Origin: Deltaproteobacteria bacterium
GTDB taxonomy: Bacteria > Desulfobacterota > Syntrophia > Syntrophales > UBA2185
NCBI GenBank assembly: GCA_026388545.1
Contig: JAPLJS010000071.1
Span: forward strand, 20,084-84,083
Direction: 5' to 3'
DNA: 64,000 nucleotides
The notes beneath the pieces are model-generated. The model was not told the DNA's origin. It saw nothing but the letters and a program-made list of their open reading frames with translations, and ran no database searches. Each line of letters begins with the position of its first letter. Position 1 is the stretch's first letter. Made by a program: the position numbers and the translations under genes. Below, piece by piece: positions 53,145 through 61,284 of this stretch.

Positions 53145-53228
53145 TTATGCCACATCAACAAATGCCAGGCAGGGGTTTTTCAACAGCCCCGCTGTCGCCA
53201 ATTACTTAATGACCGGGCTTATCGAAAA

Positions 53229-55685
53229 TTACCTTACCTTGCCGATCGGGAAATCATTTACACCGGTTTCAATCATTGGGTTCTGTTGACGCTTGAAGAC
53301 TTCCTCGGAGAGCGTCATCACGCGCTCCTCTGTATGCAGGGCCAGCCCCTTCACGGTTATGAACCCGTCTTTCTTAAAGTCCGCCTTGCCCTGTAGTCCT
53401 TCCAGAAGCACATAGGTGAATAGGCCATGTCCTTTATATCCTTCAAGTGCCTGTTGCGAATCAGCAGAGGCGGAAAAGACTGATGAGCCGACAGCCCGCT
53501 GCAGGAGCTTGACCGCTGTTGCGTCTGTGAGGCCTCTCGTCTGCTGCAGAAGGGCTATCTGGATCTCCTTGCCCCCTTTGCCGGCATTGCAGGTGTCGAG
53601 GATCACGAGTTTCTTCTGCGCCGGGATACTGCCGATAAGATTCACTAGGTCTTTGTGACTCAGGGCATCTTTGCTGATATGTTGGGATGACAGGAGCCGG
53701 ACATTACTCGTCAGTAAAAAATACTGCTCTTCGCCATTCACCACGTCAACCATGCCGTGGGAAGCATTGTAGAATATAAAAAGATCGTTGGGCCTGACCA
53801 TCAGCCGTACTTCATCAAAGGCCTTGGTGATGGCCTCTTTAGTCGTGGCCGCAGGCGTGATCAGCGTCCGGATGGCCACCTTCTCAAACAAGGGGGATGC
53901 AATCTTCTGCAACGTCCCGGCAAAGGCAGTGGCATCGGGGACGGCGTAGGTCAAGGAGATGGATTGATTGCTGTAAGTATTGATGCCGATAACCAGGGCA
54001 TAGAGATTGGGTTTGCGCATAACGGCCCTGGAAATAACGCTGATCAGGGCGGGATTAGACTCCATGGAGTTCTCCCCATTGAAAGCGACAGCCCGAATTT
54101 CGTTTTGTCCTTTGATGAGAGGTATGGTGAACGACAGAATCCTTTCGTTGGCCGATTCCTTGCCCTTGACAATGAGGCCCCGCGTATCATTGGCGACCTG
54201 AGCGCCGTTGAGATAAATATTCACACTGCCGATTCCACCGCCGCTGTCCGTGATTTTCAGGGTGACGGCAACGCTATCCTGATCTACTGAGCTGTTGGTG
54301 ACGGGTGACAGGATCTGAACATTGGGCGCGGGTTTTTGGGCGGCAATATCCGTAATCAACTCGCCTTTGGGCATTTCCTTGCCGGCAAGGGCCAACTGCA
54401 CAAGCTCCGGCCGGTAAAACTTGGCATAAAACTGATCGATGCCATAGACTTTATTGCCGACCCGCACATTGAGATATTTGGCACCGTTTGGAGAAGTGTT
54501 GAAATAGCCTTCAGGTGTGATGACAATCCATTCGCCATCGGTTAAGCTGATAAATTGGGCAATTTCTTTATTTGTAGTTTTTTCGTATATTCGTATTGTA
54601 TGGTCGCGTCCCCATTCTATAATTGCTTTAAATTTCTGGTCCGAAGATTCGCTTCCACCAATAGATACTTTGATTTTTCCATCTTTTTTATCAACAACAA
54701 AATTTTTCTTAATAAAAGAGCTATATTCTTCGGGAACCGTTTCTCCCTTTTGTATATAATAAAGAAGCCTACCAGATTGAATATCCCATACTATTTGTGA
54801 TTCTTTGTCTGCGAGGTTCAGATTATATAAAAAACGATTATCTAATGAAAAAGGATTCGATAACGCAAAGAATCCAGTTGGTTTTACTTTACTCAATTCC
54901 CTCACTTTTTGGCCTGTTTTGAGGTCCCAGATACTTATAGTTCCTTTAAATACATCTTTTCCATTTTTGTCAACATCACCATGTGCCGTTATGAGGTGTT
55001 TTAAATCAGGGGTAAAAATAACATTATCGTGAACTAGTACCTTGAAAGTAAGGCTATTAAGCTCGATCTGTCGGACTTTGACTCGGTCGGATATTCTTCG
55101 TACTTCAAGAATGTAATCGTATTTCTTCTCTTCCTTTCGCAATAATGTATAGATAAAATTATCTACTTTTCTTTCTGTTTCTCTTCCGCGAGCATAGGTA
55201 CGAAGAACAATTTGCTTACTAACAGAAAATCCATAATCACTGAAAATCCCATCAATTCTCTCACGCACCCAAAAATCATCACCGATGTTGGGCAAATGGC
55301 CTAAGTCTATTATTTTGAGGTTATTCCCACTATATACATCAAATACATAAATCTTTGTGGAAGTAACTGCAAATATCTGCTTCGCATCAACAGAAAATCT
55401 GAGGCACCTAATCGGGCCGACGATTTTCACGATGATGGTTCTAAATTCTCTACCAGAAAGCATGTCCCAGATTTTTATATTTTTACCATCTAATTTTTCA
55501 TCGGCAGATGCTAAATACTTTCCGTCTGGACTAATAGCTAAAGTAGAAATAGTGCTTTCATGCCCCAGTTGCACAAATATCTCCGGCTTTTCAGAGGCAA
55601 AAGTTGAAGCTGAACTTATGGACAATATGACAATAATCCCAAACCAGACCGCTAGAAAGCGAAATAAACTCTTAAATCTAAACAT
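53229..55685 (-). CDS. Exported WD40-repeat caspase-like (C14) protease
   Basis: 818 residues with a signal peptide (ASTFA-SE). The N-terminal part (about 35-410) carries WD40-type repeats (HESTISTLAISPDGKYLASAD). A small beta-sandwich (about 440-540, starting PAPNVQILSPVTNSS) follows. The C-terminal 260 residues are a caspase-like domain: YALVIGINTYS, catalytic His643 in YNASHGMVD, catalytic Cys699 in LDTCNAGKG. Both catalytic residues are present. Export places it in the periplasm, unlike most defence caspases. It is last in an operon with a membrane protein and a TPR protein. Confidence 0.88.
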   Translation of the reverse strand: MFRFKSLFRFLAVWFGIIVILSISSASTFASEKPEIFVQLGHESTISTLAISPDGKYLASADEKLDGKNIKIWDMLSGREFRTIIVKIVGPIRCLRFSVDAKQIFAVTSTKIYVFDVYSGNNLKIIDLGHLPNIGDDFWVRERIDGIFSDYGFSVSKQIVLRTYARGRETERKVDNFIYTLLRKEEKKYDYILEVRRISDRVKVRQIELNSLTFKVLVHDNVIFTPDLKHLITAHGDVDKNGKDVFKGTISIWDLKTGQKVRELSKVKPTGFFALSNPFSLDNRFLYNLNLADKESQIVWDIQSGRLLYYIQKGETVPEEYSSFIKKNFVVDKKDGKIKVSIGGSESSDQKFKAIIEWGRDHTIRIYEKTTNKEIAQFISLTDGEWIVITPEGYFNTSPNGAKYLNVRVGNKVYGIDQFYAKFYRPELVQLALAGKEMPKGELITDIAAQKPAPNVQILSPVTNSSVDQDSVAVTLKITDSGGGIGSVNIYLNGAQVANDTRGLIVKGKESANERILSFTIPLIKGQNEIRAVAFNGENSMESNPALISVISRAVMRKPNLYALVIGINTYSNQSISLTYAVPDATAFAGTLQKIASPLFEKVAIRTLITPAATTKEAITKAFDEVRLMVRPNDLFIFYNASHGMVDVVNGEEQYFLLTSNVRLLSSQHISKDALSHKDLVNLIGSIPAQKKLVILDTCNAGKGGKEIQIALLQQTRGLTDATAVKLLQRAVGSSVFSASADSQQALEGYKGHGLFTYVLLEGLQGKADFKKDGFITVKGLALHTEERVMTLSEEVFKRQQNPMIETGVNDFPIGKVR

Positions 55686-55706
55686 ATCTCACCCTTTCAT
55701 TTATCA

Positions 55707-56534
55707 TCAATCATTAAACCCTGTCTTTGATCCTATGATTTTCTGCCCGTCATGGGAAACAGTACAGTAATTGCGTCCCATGCCTCTTTTCGGCACTATC
55801 ATTATATATTCGGTTCTTCTGATTATCTTGTAATCCTTTTCGGGAAATTTTGACAAGAAATCTTCCAGCGACATTCCTTGTGTAGCACGGATACAGGCAT
55901 CGGCAGCCATGCGCTTTGCCTGACTCATATCATAAGCAAAATAACCCGCAAACACCGCCATGCATAGTATAATCAAATAAATTCCTTTACGAATAATAGA
56001 ATTTTTGTTTTTCTTGTCATCAGGATTTGACTCGGTCTGCGGCCAAAGGATTTTCCGGGCTGTCCTTCGCAGAAGATAATAAAGGCCCATGACGCCCAAC
56101 ACGATGAGCAATGGCGCGCCTTTTTCATCCGCAAGCAGCGGCGAAAACGGCAAAACGAAAAAAGAAATAAATATCAGGATGGCAAGGTATCGGGCAAAGC
56201 GCGCAAACCTGATTAATCCGATCCCACATGCCACCGCAATCAGCGCGTAACCAACGGTAAGGAAAGTTGAGAGGAATGTGCCTTGAGAGATTTTCACGAT
56301 ATTTATCGCAACGGAAAGCGCCAGGACTATCAGGAGACAGCCAATAATCCGGATCGAACAGTAGGCATTTTGTTCGTCCTTGAGCTGTTTTTTTTCTGCC
56401 TTGGTTACCCACCGGCCATGAAAAAGCTTCAATCCTCTGCTTTTTGCTGCTTCTCTGGATAACTGGTCAGATGGAATGCCCCAGTCAGTGTTAATCAGTA
56501 AATCCGGACGATCTGGCTGATATTTTTTTAACAC
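55707..56534 (-). CDS. Hypothetical membrane protein of the caspase operon
   Basis: 275 residues, family not recognised. A soluble N-terminus (about 1-60) with GLKLFHGRWVTKAEKKQL is followed by four or five hydrophobic segments (about 62-80, 90-110, 115-130, 135-155, 187-203). The C-terminal 70 residues are soluble, with MSLEDFLSKFPEKDYKII. The start is GTG at 56534. The caspase gene starts 21 bases later, so the two are probably co-transcribed. Confidence 0.65.
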   Translation of the reverse strand: MLKKYQPDRPDLLINTDWGIPSDQLSREAAKSRGLKLFHGRWVTKAEKKQLKDEQNAYCSIRIIGCLLIVLALSVAINIVKISQGTFLSTFLTVGYALIAVACGIGLIRFARFARYLAILIFISFFVLPFSPLLADEKGAPLLIVLGVMGLYYLLRRTARKILWPQTESNPDDKKNKNSIIRKGIYLIILCMAVFAGYFAYDMSQAKRMAADACIRATQGMSLEDFLSKFPEKDYKIIRRTEYIMIVPKRGMGRNYCTVSHDGQKIIGSKTGFND

Positions 56535-56723
56535 AATACGTTACCCTTCCCGACACAATGCCCGTATTGACTTGGAGTGAACCTCAAGTGACTGAACTCT
56601 AACTTAACATATGGTACAAGTATTAGGGGCAGGTCAAAGATCCTCGCCGCCTCTCATCAATAATGCTCCGTTTACGCCGCCGGACATTTTGAGATAGATA
56701 TTGCCGGAGCACTCAGCCACCGG

Positions 56724-57548
56724 TTATTCGGATCGATGCTGCGTGTAGGGCTTACCTGCTGTGTACAGGCTGAGGCGGGTGGTAAATTCCTTGATGGTTT
56801 CCTGTGCTGCCTTGTCCTTTCGAAGCAAATCCAGCGCCGCCTGTTGGGTTTCAACAGCCTGCTTGAAATCGCCTTTCCTTGCCTGCGCGGCCGCCAGAGT
56901 GTCAAGGTATTGGGCATTTCTGTCGATGCTTACCGCCTTGAGTGCAAAGCGTACCGCCTCCTTGCCGGCATGAATTTTTGCGTCGGGACAGGTAGCCAGT
57001 AACCAAGCCAGAGCGTTTGCGTATACAGCGGTCTTGGGCGATGATGTTGCAGCCATGTGCAAGTCTTCAATCGCTGATTGGTACAGACCCATCTCGGCAA
57101 AAAGTTGGCCGCGATCAAAGCGCACCCAGACCGCATCTGAATTGAACTCCAATGCCCGCTTGAAGTCAGCAAGAGCAAGTTGACGTTGCCCCATCGCCTG
57201 ATGTGTCAATCCACGCTGGTGCAGCGCCCAAACATGGCCGCTGTATGTTTTGGCAATAACCCGGTCATAGTCGACAAGCGCTTCTGCATAGCGGCGCAGT
57301 TCGAACAACGCATTGGCACGATGAAAATGCATGTTGTCGCGCTGATAGGACTCAAGTGATCTACCGTACTTATCGCTCCCATCAAGACAGCGCGTGTACA
57401 AGCTTACCTTGGCCTGCGGATCCGCCGCTTTTTCCGCCTCCGCGCAATCGCTCGGCAACGGGGGCTCCATAGTCAATGCCTGCACAACTTGCGAAAACAG
57501 CAGACCGGCCAGAACTAGAGCAGGAATAATTTTTCCACGACACCGCAT
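56724..57548 (-). CDS. Exported TPR protein
   Basis: 274 residues from MRCRGKIIPALVLAGLLFSQ, a signal peptide with cleavage near VQA-LT. TPR repeats follow (RYAEALVDYDRVIAKTYSGH, RQLALADFKRALEFNSDAVW, YQSAIEDLHMAATSSPK). A further helical part (about 200-270) is similar but degenerate. The ATG at 57548 follows GGAGGG; 40 upstream codons of the open frame are rejected. It is the first gene of the operon whose last member is the exported caspase-like protein; both are predicted periplasmic and could bind each other. Confidence 0.8.
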   Translation of the reverse strand: MRCRGKIIPALVLAGLLFSQVVQALTMEPPLPSDCAEAEKAADPQAKVSLYTRCLDGSDKYGRSLESYQRDNMHFHRANALFELRRYAEALVDYDRVIAKTYSGHVWALHQRGLTHQAMGQRQLALADFKRALEFNSDAVWVRFDRGQLFAEMGLYQSAIEDLHMAATSSPKTAVYANALAWLLATCPDAKIHAGKEAVRFALKAVSIDRNAQYLDTLAAAQARKGDFKQAVETQQAALDLLRKDKAAQETIKEFTTRLSLYTAGKPYTQHRSE

Positions 57549-58006
57549 AATTCCCTCCAAATGGTGTACCCAAGTTGATATTACATGGTAGCTTCGCATG
57601 AAACAAATCTGTTCACTGAAAAAAAAGACAGACCGCCTGCAATACTTTGCCAACACATTTGAACCCACTCACACGCAAAGGAAGCCTGTGAAACTTCGCA
57701 CAACCCCGTACGGTTTTTTTGATAAGAGATTGCTTCTGTATGTATTAACTGTAGGAAGTCCGGTCTTGCATGTCAAGGAAATCTTATGACAGGAAATCTT
57801 ATGGCGTGAATGGTATTTATTACGAATTGAAGTCTATCATCTTTGTAAATGTTGGCTGGTTGTGTAGTTCAGGAAGAAGCAAATAACTGATTACGCCATG
57901 AGACCAGGCATTCTCGCTACCGTGCCGCCCTGTACCTGAGAGTAGCCAGCAAACCGAAAGATGTTGGCAAAAGAATAATTATCCCAGGTTACAGGTTATA
58001 AAAAAA
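57549..58006. other. Gap with a short direct repeat, no gene seen
   Basis: AGGAAATCTTATG occurs at 57776-57788 and again at 57791-57803. No coding frame is convincing. The right part should contain the transcription end of the GYD gene. Confidence 0.45.
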
Positions 58007-58300
58007 CTACAGATCTTTGATTTCAGACAGCAATCTATCAAACTGTTCCACATCAACCACCGGTGATGTGACAAAAGAGATCCCCGTCAGCACATTTAAC
58101 GTTGCTGAGGCTAACAGCGCGTTCTCTGCATTAGGAAAATCCAAAGTAAAAACAAGGTCGTGTTCTCCTAATACGGCATACATAGATATTACTTTCCCAC
58201 CATTCTTCTTGATAATTTCGACAGCCTTTCTAGTTCGTTCCGATGAAACCTTCTTGAGCGCATCTGTGGAATACTTCCCAAACATCATAAATATCGGCAT
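58007..58300 (-). CDS. GYD-domain protein
   Basis: 97 residues, an almost complete GYD domain (MPIFMMFGKYSTDALKKVS, GGKVISMYAVLGEHDLVF, LNVLTGISFVTSPVVDVEQF). The family has a ferredoxin-like alpha/beta fold, and function is unknown. A perfect AAGGAGG site lies nine bases before the ATG. Upstream on the same strand, 50 bases away, is a 19-codon open frame that overlaps a hairpin, possibly a regulatory leader. Confidence 0.85.
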   Translation of the reverse strand: MPIFMMFGKYSTDALKKVSSERTRKAVEIIKKNGGKVISMYAVLGEHDLVFTLDFPNAENALLASATLNVLTGISFVTSPVVDVEQFDRLLSEIKDL

Positions 58301-58350
58301 ATCGCAATTCCTCCTTAATGTTGGTATTTTGCGGTTTCTCTTATTGAGTG

Positions 58351-58410
58351 TTAAAAAACATACAAAACCCCGCTCTTTTTGAGAAACGGGGTTTCGATAA
58401 TCTTCTTCAT
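58351..58410 (-). CDS. Possible leader peptide upstream of the GYD gene
   Basis: A 19-codon frame, MKKIIETPFLKKSGVLYVF, with an AAGGGTG ribosome-like site inside a small hairpin (ACCCTT-tttgt-AAGGGT, 58417-58433). The coding stretch itself folds into AAACCCCG/CGGGGTTT followed by T-rich sequence on this strand, the arrangement of attenuators. No enriched amino acid betrays a substrate. It could equally be chance. Confidence 0.35.
   Translation of the reverse strand: MKKIIETPFLKKSGVLYVF
58365..58394 (-). terminator. Hairpin with T-rich tail, possible attenuator
   Basis: Read on the minus strand: AAACCCCG pairs with CGGGGTTT, with an inner CTC/GAG pair, followed by TTTTGTATGTTTTTT. It lies between the putative leader start and the GYD gene, so it would act before the gene, as an attenuator does. 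Confidence 0.55.
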
Positions 58411-58531
58411 GGCATCACCCTTACAAAAAGGGTTCAGATTAGTTGTTAACCTTTTAACGATGCTTTATTCACTCTATTTTCATGTGCACCTGACTCGTAA
58501 AAAAGTCAAGAGGATGTTTCATTGATTATGA

Positions 58532-58584
58532 TTTGAAAGGATGTATATCGGTCAAAACTACAGGATGCTCTCTTTCAGGAAGAA
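58532..58584. repeat. 53-bp repeat, copy 1
   Basis: Aligns without gaps to 60774-60826 (41 of 53 bases by my count), sharing TTTGAAAG, GTCAAAA, GGATGCT, TTTCA and GAAGAA at the same spacing. Both copies lie in non-coding DNA upstream of a plus-strand gene. Role unknown. Confidence 0.5.
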
Positions 58585-58616
58585 GCTTAGGAATTAGATT
58601 TAATCGAAGCTTAAAA

Positions 58617-58645
58617 GGCAGGGTCTAATTTGCTCTGCTTTTTTA
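58617..58645 (+). terminator. Terminator-like hairpin upstream of the chbG-type gene
   Basis: GGCAGGGTCTAATTTGCTCTGC then TTTTTT, here split as GGCAGGGTC, TAATTT, GCTCTGC. The arms GCAG/CTGC pair with an imperfect middle. The same design is found after the gene at 59630. Confidence 0.5.
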
Positions 58646-58734
58646 TATCAAAATTGCAGATTATTTGATCGAAATGTTGTAATAGATGATGTGATAAATT
58701 CCCACTTTCGAGAAGTCCTAAATAAGGAATAAGC

Positions 58735-59604
58735 ATGAGAGCATCAACCCTTTTGGTTGTATCACTTACACTGGTGATGATTCTAATGATGAGCGATACA
58801 GATGCACAGGATACAAGACTCATCATGAGAGGCGATGACTTCGGGATGACTCAAGGTTCGCTCGTGGCGTTTGAGAAAGCGTTTAACGAAGGTGTATTAA
58901 CCTGTGCATCCATTATAGTCCCCGCACCTTGGTTTGAGGCCACTGCCGACCTAATTCGGAATAATCCAAGTTGGTGCATCGGTGTTCACCTTACCCTGAT
59001 AGGGGAGTGGAAAGGTTACCGTTGGAGACCAGTACTGTCTTGGAATATGGTAAAGTCAATAGTTGATGAGGACGGGTTTCTTTATAGATACCCTGACGAA
59101 CTCCTTGCACGAACACCGAGAATTGAGGAGATCGAGGCCGAATGGCGTGCACAGATCAACCTTGCGCTCAAGAAAGGTATCAAGCTGCAGTATCTCGATT
59201 TTCATTACATGGGTCCAGCAAGTTACCCCGGCCTAAGTGAGGTGGTGGGCAGGATCGCAATGGATTACAACCTGCCATTGTCTGGAACCCTTGGTGAAAA
59301 ACGGTTGCCCGGTATTTACAAGACGCCTATTGGAAAAAAGACAGAACTTGCGGTAAAAACGCTGGAGAATCTGAAGCCCGGCTTGTGGCTATGGGTGTTT
59401 CATCCTGGAATTGATTCGCCGGAGCATAACGCCCTCATCCACACGAACCCTGAGGATGTGTTCAAAGATGGTAATGTCGGAAAGCATAGGGCTGCTGAGA
59501 CAGAGACGCTGAGGAGTCCTCGGGTAAAGGCAGTTATTAAAAACCGTGCTATCAAGCTGACCACCTACGGAGTAATTTGGAAAGAATTGCAGGAGAGGAA
59601 TTAG
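58735..59604 (+). CDS. YdjC/ChbG-family carbohydrate deacetylase, exported
   Basis: 289 residues. An N-terminal hydrophobic stretch (about 5-24, ending near TDAQD) may be a signal peptide, unusual for this mostly cytoplasmic family. The metal-binding YdjC motifs are present: MRGDDFGMTQGSLVAF, GVHLTLIGEW and LDFHYMGPASYPGL. Such enzymes remove acetyl groups from chito-oligosaccharides or similar sugars. No sugar uptake genes are near. The gene lies between two related terminator hairpins, like an inserted cassette. Confidence 0.85.
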   Translation: MRASTLLVVSLTLVMILMMSDTDAQDTRLIMRGDDFGMTQGSLVAFEKAFNEGVLTCASIIVPAPWFEATADLIRNNPSWCIGVHLTLIGEWKGYRWRPVLSWNMVKSIVDEDGFLYRYPDELLARTPRIEEIEAEWRAQINLALKKGIKLQYLDFHYMGPASYPGLSEVVGRIAMDYNLPLSGTLGEKRLPGIYKTPIGKKTELAVKTLENLKPGLWLWVFHPGIDSPEHNALIHTNPEDVFKDGNVGKHRAAETETLRSPRVKAVIKNRAIKLTTYGVIWKELQERN

Positions 59605-59629
59605 AGCAAATCAAATATTCAAGACAAAG

Positions 59630-59658
59630 GGCAGGGTCAAATGGCCCTGTCTTTTTTT
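59630..59658 (+). terminator. Intrinsic terminator after the chbG-type gene
   Basis: GGCAGGG (59630-59636) pairs with CCCTGTC (59645-59651) over an eight-base loop and is followed by seven Ts. It lies 26 bases after the stop codon. Confidence 0.8.
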
Positions 59659-59739
59659 ATTTTCTCGATTAACGATTGAAAGTCAGCAGCCTAGTACCAT
59701 GAAAAAGCCAATTATACTTAGTGGCTGTTGTCCCCCCTA

Positions 59740-59901
59740 TTATCTGAACAGGCGGTAATCATCCGGCAGAACCACGAGGCATGAAGGCTGTGCCGTACCC
59801 GTGTAATAAAAAACATCCCGCGAATACAAGATCAGCACTCCGGACAGATCCCGTTCTGCTATCTTTTTCTGTAAATGGGAAATCCGATCATGTGGTGTCA
59901 T
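59740..59901 (-). pseudogene. N-terminal stump of an Xaa-Pro peptidase (M24) gene
   Basis: 53 residues with an intact start and AGGAGG ribosome site: RISHLQKKIAERDLSGVLIL, then YSRDVFYYTGTAQPSCLVVL and PDDYRLFR before a stop. This is the beginning of a creatinase/prolidase N-terminal domain (HLQKKIAERDLSGVLIL with YYTG). About 300 residues, including the metal-binding peptidase domain, are missing. It follows the radical SAM gene by 23 bases on the same strand, so an operon was cut here, possibly where the chbG-type gene arrived. Confidence 0.75.
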
Positions 59902-59924
59902 CAATAACCTCCTGTTACCTCACA

Positions 59925-60707
59925 TCAGAATATCCTTTCCATCGTATACGCCAGATCTGTTTTGCCCTCATCGCCATAGAGGCACGAAGTGTGTGGAAGG
60001 ATACGTCTTACTTTTTCGGTTAATGAATGGATTTCTTCCACATTCGGAGCGCGCCATGGCAATCCCTGGATGGGGAGATACGCATCAATTCTGAACGGAA
60101 TGGATCGATCCACAGAGGCGATAAAATCCGCTATCCGCAGCACTTCATCCTCATCAACATAGCCTGGAATAAACACAGTTTCAGTATGTAGCGACACGGC
60201 TTTGCAGGAGGCAATCGCAATAAAGTTCCTTAAAATGGTTTCATTATCGCATCCTGTATAATCACGATGAAGAGACGGCGTGATGGCTTTGATACTGAAA
60301 ATGACCTGATCCAGCAGTGAAAGGGGTGGCATTATCTTGCCGTTGGTGAGAAGAACGATGGAGCTACCCTTCGACTGCTTTAGAGAAGTCACAATCTGTG
60401 GCAGTGATGGGTCACATACAGGTTCGGCGCCCATTAGAATGACTTGTTTCAATTCAAGAGGATCGAGAAGTAACAGGAGTTTTTTCAATGTGAGAAAACG
60501 ACGGGGACGATCGCTTCTGTATGTTGGATCATAGATGCGGAAACGGGTTTCAGGTAGATGGCAATCAAACGCCTCCTTTTTCAGAAGGCACAGTCTGCAG
60601 CGGAGATTACAACCCCAGAAATAAAGACAGCCCACGCCGTATTCTCTGGAGCAGGTTATATGATAGACCTTTGTTCTTTTTGAAGGATCTTTATTCGGTC
60701 TTTTCAT
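59925..60707 (-). CDS. Radical SAM protein related to the pyruvate-formate-lyase-activase group
   Basis: 260 residues. YGVGCLYFWGCNLRCRLCLL carries the CxxxCxxC cluster site (CNLRCRLC), with MGAEPVCDPSLPQI and ETVFIPGYVDEDEVLRIADF downstream. The latter is like LLVPGYIDEEEVRQIARFI in the radical SAM protein at 50737, so both belong to one subgroup. The N-terminal Cys region of that protein is absent here. Substrate unknown. Followed by the stump of an Xaa-Pro peptidase gene. Confidence 0.85.
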   Translation of the reverse strand: MKRPNKDPSKRTKVYHITCSREYGVGCLYFWGCNLRCRLCLLKKEAFDCHLPETRFRIYDPTYRSDRPRRFLTLKKLLLLLDPLELKQVILMGAEPVCDPSLPQIVTSLKQSKGSSIVLLTNGKIMPPLSLLDQVIFSIKAITPSLHRDYTGCDNETILRNFIAIASCKAVSLHTETVFIPGYVDEDEVLRIADFIASVDRSIPFRIDAYLPIQGLPWRAPNVEEIHSLTEKVRRILPHTSCLYGDEGKTDLAYTMERIF

Positions 60708-60773
60708 GATTAGTTAATATCAGAATGATGCAAAATATACAATGATTCTCAATTCAGTCAATATTGAATACCG

Positions 60774-60826
60774 TTTGAAAGAAAGTATGCAAGTCAAAAT
60801 TGCTGGATGCTTTGTTTCATGAAGAA
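60774..60826. repeat. 53-bp repeat, copy 2
   Basis: Partner of 58532-58584 (same orientation, offset 2,242). It lies in the 285-base gap before higB, 130 bases upstream of the higB promoter. Confidence 0.5.
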
Positions 60827-60957
60827 CAGTCGGATTCTACCTGAACAGAAAATATGCTGTCAAGCATTTGCACCTTTCATTCCGTATTCAATAAGCCGGC
60901 CCGATCAGTCGCCTGAATCTTTGTATTTGCTATATTTGTTTATGGAGAACAAAGCCC

Positions 60958-60986
60958 TTGACAAGCGTCACGTGACAAGTTATAGT
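60958..60986 (+). promoter_or_regulatory. Promoter and palindromic operator of higB-higA
   Basis: TTGACA (60958-60963), 17 bases, TATAGT (60981-60986). The spacer contains the perfect palindrome GTCACGTGAC (60967-60976), placed where a bound HigA dimer would exclude RNA polymerase. The -10 ends six bases before the GTG at 60993, so the mRNA would start at or next to it. Confidence 0.7.
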
Positions 60987-60992
60987 ATTGTT

Positions 60993-61274
60993 GTGATTAA
61001 ATCGTTCGCCGACAAACATACGAGGGAACTCTTCATCACAGGTAAGTCAAGAAGGATTCAACCTGATCTGCTGAGAAGGGCCGTTCGCCGTTTGGAATTC
61101 ATTGATTTTGCCACCTGCCTGGATGACCTGAAGGTACCCCCAAGTAACCGCCTTCATGCCTTGAAAGGAGATCGAGAAGGACTTTACGCAATTTCCATCA
61201 ATGATCAATGGCGAATATGTTTCCGCTTTCAAGATGGCGATGCATATGATGTTGAGATTACTGATTACCATTAA
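60993..61274 (+). CDS. higB: HigB-type RelE-superfamily toxin
   Basis: 93 residues from GTG (reading MIKSFADKHTRELFITGKS), the normal HigB start and length. Family marks are RRIQPDLLRRAVRRLEFIDF, LKVPPSNRLHALKGDREGLY and SINDQWRICFRF, ending DVEITDYH, where the last His is the usual catalytic region. The promoter at 60958-60986 argues against the longer frame that begins at 60807 or 60942. Ribosome-dependent mRNA cleavage is expected. Toxin gene first, antitoxin after, the typical HigBA order. Confidence 0.9.
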   Translation: MIKSFADKHTRELFITGKSRRIQPDLLRRAVRRLEFIDFATCLDDLKVPPSNRLHALKGDREGLYAISINDQWRICFRFQDGDAYDVEITDYH

Positions 61275-61284
61275 GGAGAACTTT

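Noticed and set aside
53071..53396. Plus-strand open frames of 72 and 99 residues before the caspase gene
   Set aside because: They are antisense to the IS91 fragment and the caspase 3' end and show no family resemblance.
58351..58440. Riboswitch upstream of the GYD gene
   Set aside because: I compared the visible bases with fluoride, TPP and cyclic-di-GMP riboswitch signatures and none fits in order; only the hairpin and short frame are supported.
59781..60023. Open frame of 80 residues on the plus strand
   Set aside because: Antisense to the peptidase stump and the end of the radical SAM gene; composition unlike a protein.
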